DNA of 64,000 nt from an uncultured Eubacteriales bacterium (GTDB taxonomy: Bacteria > Bacillota > Clostridia > Oscillospirales > QAMX01), in NCBI GenBank assembly GCA_934546935.1, contig CAKTEH010000004.1:62001-126000 (forward strand). The letters run 5' to 3'. The notes under the pieces are model-generated. The model saw nothing but the letters and a program-made list of their open reading frames with translations, was not told the DNA's origin and did not search any database. Each line of letters opens with the position of its first letter. Position 1 is the first letter of the stretch. The position numbers and the translations under genes are program-made. Below are positions 45,792 to 54,632 of the stretch, in pieces.

Positions 45792-46820
45792 TTATCCTAC
45801 CAAAGAGACAATATCCTTTACCGCAACTGCCACCATCAACCCAAGTAATAGGATAAGCATGGCGGCGTTAAGGATACCTTCAAATTTTTCATTGATTTTA
45901 CGGCGTGTGACAGCTTCAATAAGCAGGAAAAAGATACGGCCGCCGTCAAGCGCAGGAATGGGGAGCAGATTCATTACAGCAAGGTTAATGGCAATAAACG
46001 CGCTGAGATACCAGAAAGAATACATGGATTGCTGCGCCACATCGCTCATTACGGCAACAATGCCGATTGGACCGGAGAGGTCGTTGAAACCGACCTGCCC
46101 GCGAAAAAGCATGGCAAAAGTATCAAAAACTATCCGTACCATATTGACGGCGCTGTACCAGGACTGGCGCAGGACCTCAAAAAAGCTCAGCTCTTCCACT
46201 TTATAACGGAAGCCATAATAATAAACCGTTTCGCCATTTTCTTCATAAGGCTGCGGTTCCACATGGAGATTTTGGAGTTCTATGCGCTCTCCATCGCGCT
46301 CAATCACAAAGTCGTAATCGTAGTCATCGCCTGCGTTCATCGCCGTTGCAATATCGGAGGAAAGCAGAATTTTGCGGCCGTCGATGGAAACGATGCGGTC
46401 TCCGGGCTGAATTGCATCTCCACCCGTAAATTTATCCATAACATAGTCAATTTTCGTTGTGACATATTCCTGTTGGGGCGCGATAAGGCAAATCAGCACG
46501 ATCAGGCCAAGCAGGAAATTCATGAAGACGCCGGCTGCCAGAATAATAAAACGTTTCCAGCGCGCAGCATTTGGGAATGCACGGGGGTTATCCGAACCCT
46601 CATCTTCTCCTTCCATTACGCACTGTCCTCCAAAAGGGAGTGCGCGGATTGCATAGACGGTTTCACCGATTTTTTTCTTGAAAATTGCCGGGCCGAGCCC
46701 GAATGCAAATTCATTGACCTGCACGCCGCAGGCCTTGGCAGCCAGGAAATGTCCGGCTTCATGGACCAGGATTAAGACGACGAAGATCAAAATTGCGTAG
46801 ATAATGGTAATGGGAATCAA
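45792..46820 (-). CDS. rseP: Site-2 intramembrane metalloprotease RseP/RasP
   Basis: 342 residues. The first helix carries the zinc motif HEAGH (about residues 20-24), a PDZ domain occupies about 105-185 (GDRIVSIDGRKI), and the later helix has NLLPIPALDGGR, the third ligand. Cleaves membrane anti-sigma factors and leftover signal peptides. The start is not ATG: a TTG at 46820 is the only standard start before HEAGH, and the AGAGG site sits almost on top of it, so the exact start is uncertain. Confidence 0.92.
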   Translation of the reverse strand: MIPITIIYAILIFVVLILVHEAGHFLAAKACGVQVNEFAFGLGPAIFKKKIGETVYAIRALPFGGQCVMEGEDEGSDNPRAFPNAARWKRFIILAAGVFMNFLLGLIVLICLIAPQQEYVTTKIDYVMDKFTGGDAIQPGDRIVSIDGRKILLSSDIATAMNAGDDYDYDFVIERDGERIELQNLHVEPQPYEENGETVYYYGFRYKVEELSFFEVLRQSWYSAVNMVRIVFDTFAMLFRGQVGFNDLSGPIGIVAVMSDVAQQSMYSFWYLSAFIAINLAVMNLLPIPALDGGRIFFLLIEAVTRRKINEKFEGILNAAMLILLLGLMVAVAVKDIVSLVG

Positions 46821-46842
46821 CCTCTTTCAAAAAACGGTACGC

Positions 46843-47970
46843 TCAGGCCCGCAGGGCCTCCCTTGCAGCCTGATCGGCTTCGAGGACGTCGGATAGCGTA
46901 GCAATAGGTGCATAGGGTACTGTATCCAATGCAAGTTCGACAAGCTCCGGAATACGGCCGAATGGGATTTCTCCGCGCAGGAAACGTGCCACGGCGACTT
47001 CATTGGCGCCATTGACAACTGCGGCCCGGTTCCCGCCGCGCTGTGCCGCTTCCATTGCAAGACGCAGGCAGGGGAATGCCTGCGTATCCGGACGGCCGAA
47101 GTGCAATGCCGTCAAGCGGGAGAAATCAAGTGCGGGTGCGGGGCAGGGCAGACGGTGCGGATAGGTCAACGCATATTGAATTGGCAAGCGCATATCCGGT
47201 GAGGCGAGCTGCGCAACAACGGAACCGTCGGCAAATTCAACGGCGGAATGGATGATGCTTTCGCGCTGTACAAGGATTTCGATCTGTTGCGGCGCAAGCG
47301 CATACAAATGCATGGCTTCGATAAACTCAAAGCCTTTATTCATCAGCGTTGCAGAATCTACAGTGATTTTCGGCCCCATAGACCAATTTGGATGGCGCAG
47401 AGCATCCTCTTTTGTCAGTGCGTAGCACGCTTGGCGCGTACGGCCATAAAAAGGGCCGCCCGACGCCGTGAGCAGGATTTTACGGACGGATTTGCGGTCT
47501 TCACCGTTTAAGCACTGAAATATGGCGCTATGCTCGGAATCAACAGGTAAGACCGGACAGTTTTTCTCTTTTGCCAAACGCATAACAAGCGCCCCGGCGC
47601 ATACAAGGGTTTCTTTGTTGGCAAGTGCAATGGTTTTTCCTGCATCCAGCGCCGCTATTGTAGGAAGGAGTCCGGCGATACCGACCATAGCTGTAACGGC
47701 GGTATCGGCTGTAGCTGCGGCTTCGCATACCGCCGCTTCTCCACCTCCGACACGGATATCCGTATCAGCCAGCGCAACGCGCAGGTCACCTGCTGCGGCT
47801 TCATCGTCCAGCGCCACAAAGCGGGGATGGAACAGCCGCGCCTGCGCTTCCAGCTGCGCGGCACTGCGTTTGGCCGCCAATGCTTCCACACGGATCCCCA
47901 GCCGTGCCGCAACATCAAGCGTCTGGGTGCCGATGGAACCGGTGGAACCTAAAATACTAATACTGTTCAT
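46843..47970 (-). CDS. dxr: 1-deoxy-D-xylulose-5-phosphate reductoisomerase
   Basis: First committed step of the MEP pathway. The NADPH motif ILGSTGSIGTQTLDV is at residues 5-19. VDSEHSAIFQ carries metal and substrate residues, then TASGGPF and HPNWSMGPKITVDSATLMNKG. 375 residues. Overlaps cdsA by 4 bases. Confidence 0.96.
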   Translation of the reverse strand: MNSISILGSTGSIGTQTLDVAARLGIRVEALAAKRSAAQLEAQARLFHPRFVALDDEAAAGDLRVALADTDIRVGGGEAAVCEAAATADTAVTAMVGIAGLLPTIAALDAGKTIALANKETLVCAGALVMRLAKEKNCPVLPVDSEHSAIFQCLNGEDRKSVRKILLTASGGPFYGRTRQACYALTKEDALRHPNWSMGPKITVDSATLMNKGFEFIEAMHLYALAPQQIEILVQRESIIHSAVEFADGSVVAQLASPDMRLPIQYALTYPHRLPCPAPALDFSRLTALHFGRPDTQAFPCLRLAMEAAQRGGNRAAVVNGANEVAVARFLRGEIPFGRIPELVELALDTVPYAPIATLSDVLEADQAAREALRA

Positions 47971-48773
47971 ACGATAACTGAAAAATAAACCAGAAGGATT
48001 TCTACAGTGGGTGCGGAAAAAAGTACGCTGTCAAAGCGGTCAAGTACGCCGCCATGCCCTGGCATCAGCTTGCCATAATCTTTTATGCCCGCCCCACGTT
48101 TAATATACGACATGGACAAGTCGCCAAACTGGGAAAGTATGGATGCAGCCAGCATGACGAGGGCAAGGCGGGGGGCGGAAAGGGAAACATCCCATATAGT
48201 GTGGGCGATGGGGAGCAGGGCCATGGAAGCGGCAACGCACAGTAATGTGCCTCCAACACAGCCTTCAAGCGTTTTTTTAGGGCTGATCTTTGGCGCGATA
48301 TGATGCCGTCCGAACAGCATGCCAGAAAAATAGGCAAAGGTATCTGTCAGCCAGGCGGCCATAAAAGGCAGAAGGACCAGAAGGATACCATAGTCCATGC
48401 GCCGGATCCGCAGCACTGCGCCGAGCGCAAGCGGAAGAAAGGTACTGGCTAAAAAAGCGGTGAATATCTCACGGAAATCAATTTTTCCGCCGGACAGTAC
48501 TGCACACAGGAAAAGGACGATTCCGCAAAGCAGGACGCCAAGTGCGGAATCCAGCCCGGTATATATTGTCAGAGGAAGAATCCCCGCTGAAAGCAGCAGG
48601 GCAGCCCCCAATAATATGCGTGAGCGGCAAAGCCCGGCTGCGTGCAGCATTTCATAGCATGCGAGCGCGCAAAGGGCGCACATCAAAACGCTGAGAGCCC
48701 ATTCCGGCGCCCAGAACAAGACGATGAGGAATAAAGGCAGCGCAACCGCCGCGGACAGGATTCGTTTAAGCAT
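47967..48773 (-). CDS. cdsA: Phosphatidate cytidylyltransferase
   Basis: Makes CDP-diacylglycerol for phospholipid synthesis. 268 residues with about seven or eight membrane helices and the CDS signature near the end: SYIKRGAGIKDYGKLMPGHG then GVLDRFDS. The ATG at 48773 gives MLKRILSAAVALPLF as the first helix; the upstream open frame overlaps uppS and has no ribosome site. Confidence 0.95.
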   Translation of the reverse strand: MLKRILSAAVALPLFLIVLFWAPEWALSVLMCALCALACYEMLHAAGLCRSRILLGAALLLSAGILPLTIYTGLDSALGVLLCGIVLFLCAVLSGGKIDFREIFTAFLASTFLPLALGAVLRIRRMDYGILLVLLPFMAAWLTDTFAYFSGMLFGRHHIAPKISPKKTLEGCVGGTLLCVAASMALLPIAHTIWDVSLSAPRLALVMLAASILSQFGDLSMSYIKRGAGIKDYGKLMPGHGGVLDRFDSVLFSAPTVEILLVYFSVIV

Positions 48774-48792
48774 AAAACTCCCTATGGCGCGC

Positions 48793-49542
48793 TCAGACCG
48801 CGCCGAAACGCCGGGAACGGGCCTGGTAACTGGCAATCGCACGATATAGTTCGTCGCGGTCGAAATCCGGCCAGAGTACCGGCGTGAAATAGTATTCTGC
48901 ATAGGCTGATTCCCATAGAAGGAAATTGGAAGTGCGGATTTCCCCGGAGGGACGGATAATCAGGTCAGGATCGGGGATTCCAGCAGTATCCAGATTGGCA
49001 GAAACCATCGCTTCGTTGATGGAATCTGCTTCAACCCCGGAAGCTACGATGCGGCGGACGGCATGCACGAGCTCGGCGCGGCCGCCATAATTGATGCAGA
49101 CGTTGACACGCAGTCCGGTACTGTGCACGCTCAGTGCGTCAGTACGACGGATCAACGTTTTCAGTTCGTCGGGAAGCGGGGACTGATCGCCGATAATGCG
49201 GAGGGAAATATTTTTTTTTGGGATTTCCTCAATTGCTTCACGCAGATATTGTCCCAACAGGGCGAAGATTGTATCCACTTCCGCTTTGGGGCGGGACCAG
49301 TTTTCTGTTGAGAAAGCATAAACGGTCAGATATTCGATGCCGATGTCATTACAGATTGTAGCGATATTGCGGAAGGTTTCGCTGCCTGCGCTGTGCCCGG
49401 CGGTGCGTGCCAGCCCACGCATTGTCGCCCACCGGCCATTGCCGTCCATCATGATTGCGATATGCCGCGGAAGACGCGAAAAATCGGGCTGAACCGATTC
49501 TTCGCGTCCGGATTTCTTGTATTTGCGAAAAAGGCGCAGCAT
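48793..49542 (-). CDS. uppS: Undecaprenyl diphosphate synthase
   Basis: cis-Prenyltransferase that makes the C55 carrier of cell-wall synthesis. The catalytic aspartate is in IAIMMDGNGRWA, the following TVYAFSTENWSRPKAEVD is conserved, and the C-terminal IRPSGEIRTSNFLLWESAYAE pattern is typical, with short segments cited here. 249 residues from the ATG at 49542, 4 bases after the frr stop. Confidence 0.95.
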   Translation of the reverse strand: MLRLFRKYKKSGREESVQPDFSRLPRHIAIMMDGNGRWATMRGLARTAGHSAGSETFRNIATICNDIGIEYLTVYAFSTENWSRPKAEVDTIFALLGQYLREAIEEIPKKNISLRIIGDQSPLPDELKTLIRRTDALSVHSTGLRVNVCINYGGRAELVHAVRRIVASGVEADSINEAMVSANLDTAGIPDPDLIIRPSGEIRTSNFLLWESAYAEYYFTPVLWPDFDRDELYRAIASYQARSRRFGAV

Positions 49543-49546
49543 GCGC

Positions 49547-50101
49547 TTAGACCTCAAGAAGCTCTGCTTCTTTATCTGCGGCGACCTTATCAATTTCCTT
49601 GATGTATTTGTCTGTCAGTGTCTGGATATCCTTTTCAATATCGTTATAATCGTCCTCGGTAATTTCACTTTTCTTTTTCTGTGCTTTAAATTCGTCCATG
49701 GCGTCGCGGCGGATATTGCGTACGGCGACCTTGGAGTCTTCGGCGAATTTTTTTACCTGCTTAATCAGCTCACGGCGGCGTTCCTCTGTCAACGTGGGGA
49801 ACAGCAGGCGGATAATGCGCCCGTCATTTTGCGGATTAATGCCGATATCGGAGGCAAGAATCGCTTTTTCAATCGCTTTCAGCAGGCTTGCATCCCAGGG
49901 TTGGATCGTCAGCATACGCGGTTCCGGGGAAGCAATGGAAGCGACCTGGTTTAAAGGCGTGGAAACGCCGTAGTAGTCGACGCTGATTTTATTGAGTACA
50001 GAAGCGTTGGCGCGCCCAGCGCGAAGGGTGGCATAGTTTTCGTTTAGGACCTCGATGGTTTTTTTCATCCGGTTTTCCTGTTCTTTGTATTCTCCGGCCA
50101 T
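49547..50101 (-). CDS. frr: Ribosome recycling factor
   Basis: Splits post-termination ribosomes with EF-G. 184 residues, with LRAGRANASVLNKISVDYYG and the C-terminal coiled-coil helices. Standard length. 15 bases after pyrH. Confidence 0.97.
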   Translation of the reverse strand: MAGEYKEQENRMKKTIEVLNENYATLRAGRANASVLNKISVDYYGVSTPLNQVASIASPEPRMLTIQPWDASLLKAIEKAILASDIGINPQNDGRIIRLLFPTLTEERRRELIKQVKKFAEDSKVAVRNIRRDAMDEFKAQKKKSEITEDDYNDIEKDIQTLTDKYIKEIDKVAADKEAELLEV

Positions 50102-50116
50102 AATGATGCTCCTTCC

Positions 50117-50839
50117 TTATATCTCTTTGCGCACGACACTGCCGATATTTTCACCCAGAATCGCGCGGTAAATGTTTTCCGGATCCTGCGCGCCAAACAA
50201 AAGCGCAGGCATTCCGACGTCATGGGCCATGCACGCGGCGGTTGAATCGATTACGCCCAGATGGCGGTCGATAATTTCCTGATAAGTAATCGTGTCGAGC
50301 TTTTTTGCGTCGGGGAATTTGTGCGGATCGCGGTCATAGACGCCGTCGATATTTTTTGCCAGCATGGCAATATCGGCATCGATCTCGATGGCCCGCATAA
50401 CGGCGGCAGTATCGGTTGAACACAAGGGATTTCCCGTACCGCAGCCGAAAATTACGACTCTTCCGCGGTTTAAGTGGGCGATTGCCTTAGTGCGGGAGAA
50501 CGGTTCTGCAAAGGCATGCATTTCAAGCGCTGTCATTACAGCGGTCTCTATGCCTTTTTGCTCCAGCACATCCGAAAGTGCCAGAGCATTGATTACCGTT
50601 CCCAGCATCCCCATATGGTCGGCACGGGTACGCTCAATGTGCCCTTCCCCGTTTTTGATGCCGCGCCAAATGTTGCCGGCGCCGACGACAATTGCAAGCT
50701 GTACGCCGCTTTCACAGCATTTTTTAATAATATCCGCGAGCCTGGAAAGGACGCCGAAATCGAAGCCCATTCCGGATTCCCCTCCAAGGGCCTCTCCGCT
50801 GACCTTCAGCAGAACACGCTTATAAGCAGCTAAAGCCAT
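50117..50839 (-). CDS. pyrH: UMP kinase
   Basis: Hexameric amino-acid-kinase-fold enzyme that makes UDP. VLLKVSGEALGGE at the start, VVGAGNIWRG, TRADHMGMLGTVINAL and GCGTGNPLCSTDTAAVMRA are all present. 240 residues. First gene of the block in this window; the rpsB-tsf genes that often precede it are not here. The 276-base gap upstream (50840-51115) shows no gene. Confidence 0.97.
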   Translation of the reverse strand: MALAAYKRVLLKVSGEALGGESGMGFDFGVLSRLADIIKKCCESGVQLAIVVGAGNIWRGIKNGEGHIERTRADHMGMLGTVINALALSDVLEQKGIETAVMTALEMHAFAEPFSRTKAIAHLNRGRVVIFGCGTGNPLCSTDTAAVMRAIEIDADIAMLAKNIDGVYDRDPHKFPDAKKLDTITYQEIIDRHLGVIDSTAACMAHDVGMPALLFGAQDPENIYRAILGENIGSVVRKEI

Positions 50840-51058
50840 GGTCTCACCCCGTTATTCCTGAATCGACATGAATCGCACGCACGTTCATGCCTTCTTATTT
50901 TACCTCAATTCTTCCCATTTGGAAAGAGGGTAAGCCGGAAGTTTGAAAAAAAACTGTAAATGCTTTGGATAATGCCCGCCGAGGGGGCCTGCGCTCTGGC
51001 CGAAAGGCGCTGTAGGGGATATTCATAGTGAAAAATATAGGGCTATTGAGAAAAAGCT

Positions 51059-51086
51059 TTGTCGTTTTTCCTTGTTCCGGCATAAT
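51059..51086 (+). promoter_or_regulatory. Putative promoter of the P-loop ATPase gene
   Basis: TTGTCG (51059-51064), 16-base spacer and CATAAT (51081-51086), 30 bases upstream of the ATG. Confidence 0.45.
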
Positions 51087-51115
51087 ATGGGGAGCAGAAA
51101 GGAGATGAAAGCAAA

Positions 51116-52177
51116 ATGGATTTTGAAATTTATCTGGGCGCCAACACACCCGAGGGTTTTTACCCGTATTTTGAAGATTTTGTGGCGCAGGTGCGGAAGC
51201 TCTATATCATTAAAGGCGGGCCGGGCAGCGGAAAGTCGACAATGATGAAAAAAATCGGGCGGTTCGGTGCCAATTCCGGCGTGCGTACGGTGTGGATTTA
51301 CTGCTCTTCAGATTCTGAATCACTCGACGGCGTATTCTTCCCAGATTATGGGATTATGTATGTGGACGGAACCGCGCCGCATGTATTGGAAGCGAAAACA
51401 CCGGGAGCGCGGGAAGAACTGATTGATTTTGGACAATGCTTTGACACCATTGGCTTGGGTGGCATTGCCGGGGAAATTGAGATGGAAAACGATAAGCTGC
51501 GGGAGTGCTATTCCCAGTGCTATGCTTACTTAAATGCGGCGAAGAACGTTAAAGCACGGATTGATGAGCAGTATACCCCTGCCCGCGCGCTGCTGTCCGG
51601 CCGCGCACAGCGCCTGGCCCGCCGTACAATCGGCGTTCACCGCGGCGCGCAGCCCGGGAAACGTCATGAAGTGTTCCTGTCAAGCTTTACAAAAGACGGC
51701 TTGGAGAAACGCATGATCCCCGACGACTATCAGTTCTTTCCTGTTTATGACCCGTATTCGTGCTGCGGCCCGATGATGGAAGCCTTGGCTTCCTACGCCG
51801 TTGAAAATGGTTACGACGTCTATGCCGCACATGATCCATACGACCCATCTGGAGACGCGCTGCATGTGTTGGTACCACAGCTCCGCCTTGCGTTTGTCAG
51901 CACGGGACGGCCCTTTGGATATGAAAATGCACCCGGCCGGCATTTGCGCTTTGACGCGCCGGGCACGGGTGCGGATTCTGCGGCCAAGGAACGCCGCCGC
52001 CGGGATGCAAAGCTTCTTCGTGCGCTGGAGGCGTGTGCAGCTGACGCGCTGACACGGGCCAAAGCAGTGCATGACCGGCTTGAAGCGCTGTATCATCCCT
52101 TTGTCGATTTTGCAAAAGCGGATCAAATTACCAAAACACAGCTTGAAATGCTTGCGGCGGCATTTGCGTCCAATTAA
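51116..52177 (+). CDS. P-loop ATPase, PRK06851-like
   Basis: 353 residues. Walker A GGPGSGKST at residues 34-42 follows LYIIKG, and the N-terminal LGANTPEGFYPYFEDF resembles the clostridial PRK06851 group of uncharacterised ATPases. Those proteins normally contain two P-loop halves; I see no second Walker A in the C-terminal half here. Function unknown. Ribosome site AAGGAG. Its TAA stop shares the palindrome TTAA (52174-52177) with the convergent SleB-type gene. Confidence 0.75.
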   Translation: MDFEIYLGANTPEGFYPYFEDFVAQVRKLYIIKGGPGSGKSTMMKKIGRFGANSGVRTVWIYCSSDSESLDGVFFPDYGIMYVDGTAPHVLEAKTPGAREELIDFGQCFDTIGLGGIAGEIEMENDKLRECYSQCYAYLNAAKNVKARIDEQYTPARALLSGRAQRLARRTIGVHRGAQPGKRHEVFLSSFTKDGLEKRMIPDDYQFFPVYDPYSCCGPMMEALASYAVENGYDVYAAHDPYDPSGDALHVLVPQLRLAFVSTGRPFGYENAPGRHLRFDAPGTGADSAAKERRRRDAKLLRALEACAADALTRAKAVHDRLEALYHPFVDFAKADQITKTQLEMLAAAFASN

Positions 52178-53025
52178 ATGTAGAACAGATGGCAGCCGAT
52201 GGTGGTAACGTATTCACAGTTGTTGGCGATCCAGAAACTGGAGGCAAGCGTAGGGTTAAAAAAGTAGAGGCTTTCGCCAACGATATTTTCCCCGTCAAGG
52301 GCGCGCCGGGCGGCTTCATAGCATTCCTCGTCCGGCGTACAATAGATGGTCCCGTTTGAAACCGGCTCAAACTGAACGCCCCAGTTGGTATCGAAAATTA
52401 CGTCATAAATATTGTCCGGGAATTCGTCCGAAGCAACGCGGTTGAGGATAACATTGCCGACGGCGATTTTCCCTTCCATGCATTCTCCACGCGCTTCTGC
52501 GTAGATAATGCGCGCCAGCCAATAGACCTCGTCTTCATCATAATTGCCGGTTGCGTTATCCACGATGGTTTCGGGGGAGGTTTCGGGTGCGGAAGACCCG
52601 GGACTTCCCCAGTATCCACCGGTGTCGAACGTTTCGTCGCAGGCCAGCGCAGTACGGCTCAAGTTATCCCAGTATACCTGCTTGCCCAAAGCTGCGGCGA
52701 TGTTCCGGATCGGCGCGTACAGGCGTGCGCCGATCAACTCGCTGCCATAAGCTGTGGAGAAACTTATATCTTGCGCATTATCCGTGCTGACTTGTGCTGT
52801 GCGGGTCTGCGCATCCCATTCTACCTGTGCGCCAAAGCTTTCGCAAACCTCGCGAAGCGGCGCGTAAAGGGTGTTGTTTTTTATGTAGACACTGGCCTTC
52901 GTCTGCGCACCGTTTATAAACAGCCGCGCCTGCGTCTGCATTCCGGCGCTATGCGTTGTTGCAGCTGCGCCGAGCATACCCAAACACAACGAGGCGGCAA
53001 GCGCCGTTTTTATTTTCCTGTTCAT
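52174..53025 (-). CDS. Exported cell-wall hydrolase, SleB domain with copper-amine-oxidase-like N-domain
   Basis: 283 residues. A signal peptide of about 27 residues (MNRKIKTALAASLCLGML...) is followed by two stalk repeats of the Cu_amine_oxidN1 type (LYAPLREVCESFGAQVEW and LYAPIRNIAAALGKQVYW, about 50-130). After a Ser/Pro/Thr linker comes the Hydrolase_2/SleB domain (about 165-283) with the probable catalytic Glu in LARIIYAEARGE. A SleB-like cortex or vegetative wall hydrolase; spore involvement cannot be decided. ATG preceded by AGGAGTGG. Confidence 0.9.
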   Translation of the reverse strand: MNRKIKTALAASLCLGMLGAAATTHSAGMQTQARLFINGAQTKASVYIKNNTLYAPLREVCESFGAQVEWDAQTRTAQVSTDNAQDISFSTAYGSELIGARLYAPIRNIAAALGKQVYWDNLSRTALACDETFDTGGYWGSPGSSAPETSPETIVDNATGNYDEDEVYWLARIIYAEARGECMEGKIAVGNVILNRVASDEFPDNIYDVIFDTNWGVQFEPVSNGTIYCTPDEECYEAARRALDGENIVGESLYFFNPTLASSFWIANNCEYVTTIGCHLFYI

Positions 53026-53203
53026 CGAATCCACTCCTTTTTTGGTGATGGATTCATTATAAATTACAAAATAGTAACAAATCAATGACAAAAATTTACC
53101 AGTTTCCTTTCCGTGCGCTCTGCGTCTGCTTTTTATGCGGAAAAAACCCCCTTGCAGGGTCGGATGTTTTTCGGCTTGGGCACTGGAAAAAGAAAAAGAA
53201 ATG

Positions 53204-53212
53204 TGGTATACT
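53204..53212 (+). promoter_or_regulatory. Extended -10 promoter upstream of the carD leader
   Basis: TGGTATACT, an extended -10 with box TATACT at 53207-53212. The -35 region is weak (TGGAAA at 53184-53189). Predicted start near 53219, immediately before the leader hairpin. Confidence 0.5.
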
Positions 53213-53223
53213 ATTTATACTTT

Positions 53224-53278
53224 AACGTGTAGTTTGCTTTGCAGCGTAAGTCCGGTTGAAGCAGACTACACGTTTTTT
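53224..53278 (+). terminator. Terminator-type hairpin in the carD leader
   Basis: AACGTGTAGTTTGCTT (53224-53239) and AAGCAGACTACACGTT (53259-53274) form a 16-bp stem with one G-U pair and a 19-base loop, followed by TTTT to 53278. It lies between the promoter and carD (ATG 53311), with no gene before it on this strand, so it looks like an attenuator or the end of a 60-nt RNA. Confidence 0.75.
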
Positions 53279-53310
53279 GCATAAACCCGGGCTGTGGAAA
53301 TGGAGGGCGT

Positions 53311-53832
53311 ATGTTTAAGACGGGGGATATGGTTTTGTATGGGCCGCAGGGCGTGTGCAGGATCGAGGCTGTGGAAAAGAAGAATTTTGGAAAGGAAAAC
53401 AGGGAATATTATGTGCTTCGGCCGGTCTATGAGAAGACGTCCGTCATTTATGTTCCGATACACAACGCGGTGTTGACTGCAAGAATGAAACGGGTTCTGA
53501 CCGTGGATAAAATCCATGAAATGATTGATTCCATGCCGCAGCAGGAGCTTTTGTGGATAGAAAATGAAAATGAACGGAAACAACGCTATCGCGCGATCCT
53601 GGAACGCGGGGATCGCGGAGAGCTTGTACGGATGATCAAGACGCTGTATCTGGTTCAAAAGCAGCAGGCGGCATGCGGTAAAAAGCTGCATATGGCAGAC
53701 GAACGTTATTTTAAAGAAGCGGAAAAGCTGTTATACGATGAGTTTGCGCTTGTGCTTGGAATTGACAGGGAACAGGTGCTTCCGTTTATTCTGCAAAAGC
53801 TTCCGGAAGAAAGGCTGGCACAGGAAGGATAA
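53311..53832 (+). CDS. CarD/CdnL-family transcription regulator
   Basis: 173 residues. The N-terminal RNA-polymerase-interaction domain shows FKTGDMVLYGPQGVCRIEAVE and the Tudor-like strands to about residue 60; the helical C-domain follows. Family members bind RNA polymerase beta and stabilise open complexes. Ribosome site GGAGGG. A terminator hairpin in its own leader suggests conditional expression. Confidence 0.9.
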   Translation: MFKTGDMVLYGPQGVCRIEAVEKKNFGKENREYYVLRPVYEKTSVIYVPIHNAVLTARMKRVLTVDKIHEMIDSMPQQELLWIENENERKQRYRAILERGDRGELVRMIKTLYLVQKQQAACGKKLHMADERYFKEAEKLLYDEFALVLGIDREQVLPFILQKLPEERLAQEG

Positions 53833-53842
53833 AAAATAAAAT

Positions 53843-53874
53843 TCTGCCCCGACGGAAATTTCCGTCGGGGCAGA
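53843..53874 (-). terminator. Terminator of the araB-GDPD unit, possibly also of carD
   Basis: A near-perfect 16-bp inverted repeat centred at 53858/53859, with core CCCCGACGGAAA and no extra loop. The minus strand then reads AGAATTTTATTTTTTATCC. On the plus strand no T-run follows, so carD termination there is less certain. Confidence 0.75.
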
Positions 53875-53891
53875 CGCGTATCCGGCCGGCA

Positions 53892-54620
53892 TTAGGTCCG
53901 GCTGGGCATGGCGATGAGTACATCGGCACGATGGGTAAGGATTGTGTCGATCTTCATGTCTAGGAACCGGCGCGCTTCATAACTGTCGTCGGCCCAATAA
54001 GCGCCGACGCGGATGCCATAGCTGTGGGCCCGCTCAACCATGGCAGAAGTAAAACGCGGCTTGTAAAACTGCACGCGTGAACAGGCGTAGCGGACGGCGC
54101 AGTCGATGGCGCCAAGGCCGGAATCATCGGCTGCATCAATGGCGCAGCGAGAGATTTCCGGTGCAAAACGGCGGCATAGCTCCAACGTCTGCCCGGAAGC
54201 GCTGAAATAGGCATAATCCAATGCGCCATTTTGATAGAGCAGGCGGCGCAGCGTACGGATAACTGAAGCGTCACGACCAGGCTCATTAATATGGATATTC
54301 AGCGTAATCCGTCCGGCAAAGCGTTCGATTACCTGCTGCGGGGTACAAAAATAGGTATACCAGCCACGGTAAGCGCCGGCATTGGCTGTAAGCAGCGTTT
54401 CCAACCGGTATTCGGAAAGCTTTCCCTTACGGTCGGAAACACGGTCAATGCATTCATCATGGCAGACGATCATATTCCCATCGCCGCACAGGCGCACGTC
54501 GAATTCAATTTCGTCGGCGCCTACCGCTTCTGCGGCAGCAAAAGCAGCCATGGTATTTTCCGGTGCCAGACCGGAAAGCCCACGGTGCGCGCAAATAATG
54601 TGTTTTCGGCTGTCCGCCAT
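53892..54620 (-). CDS. Glycerophosphodiester phosphodiesterase
   Basis: 242 residues, cytoplasmic. The GDPD motif set is visible: CAHRGLSGLAPENT with the catalytic histidine, DEIEFDVRL metal ligands, and VCHDECIDR with the second histidine. Releases glycerol-3-phosphate from glycerophosphodiesters. It starts 12 bases after araB on the same strand, so both probably share one transcript although no functional link is obvious. Confidence 0.92.
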   Translation of the reverse strand: MADSRKHIICAHRGLSGLAPENTMAAFAAAEAVGADEIEFDVRLCGDGNMIVCHDECIDRVSDRKGKLSEYRLETLLTANAGAYRGWYTYFCTPQQVIERFAGRITLNIHINEPGRDASVIRTLRRLLYQNGALDYAYFSASGQTLELCRRFAPEISRCAIDAADDSGLGAIDCAVRYACSRVQFYKPRFTSAMVERAHSYGIRVGAYWADDSYEARRFLDMKIDTILTHRADVLIAMPSRT

Positions 54621-54632
54621 GCCAAAACCTCC

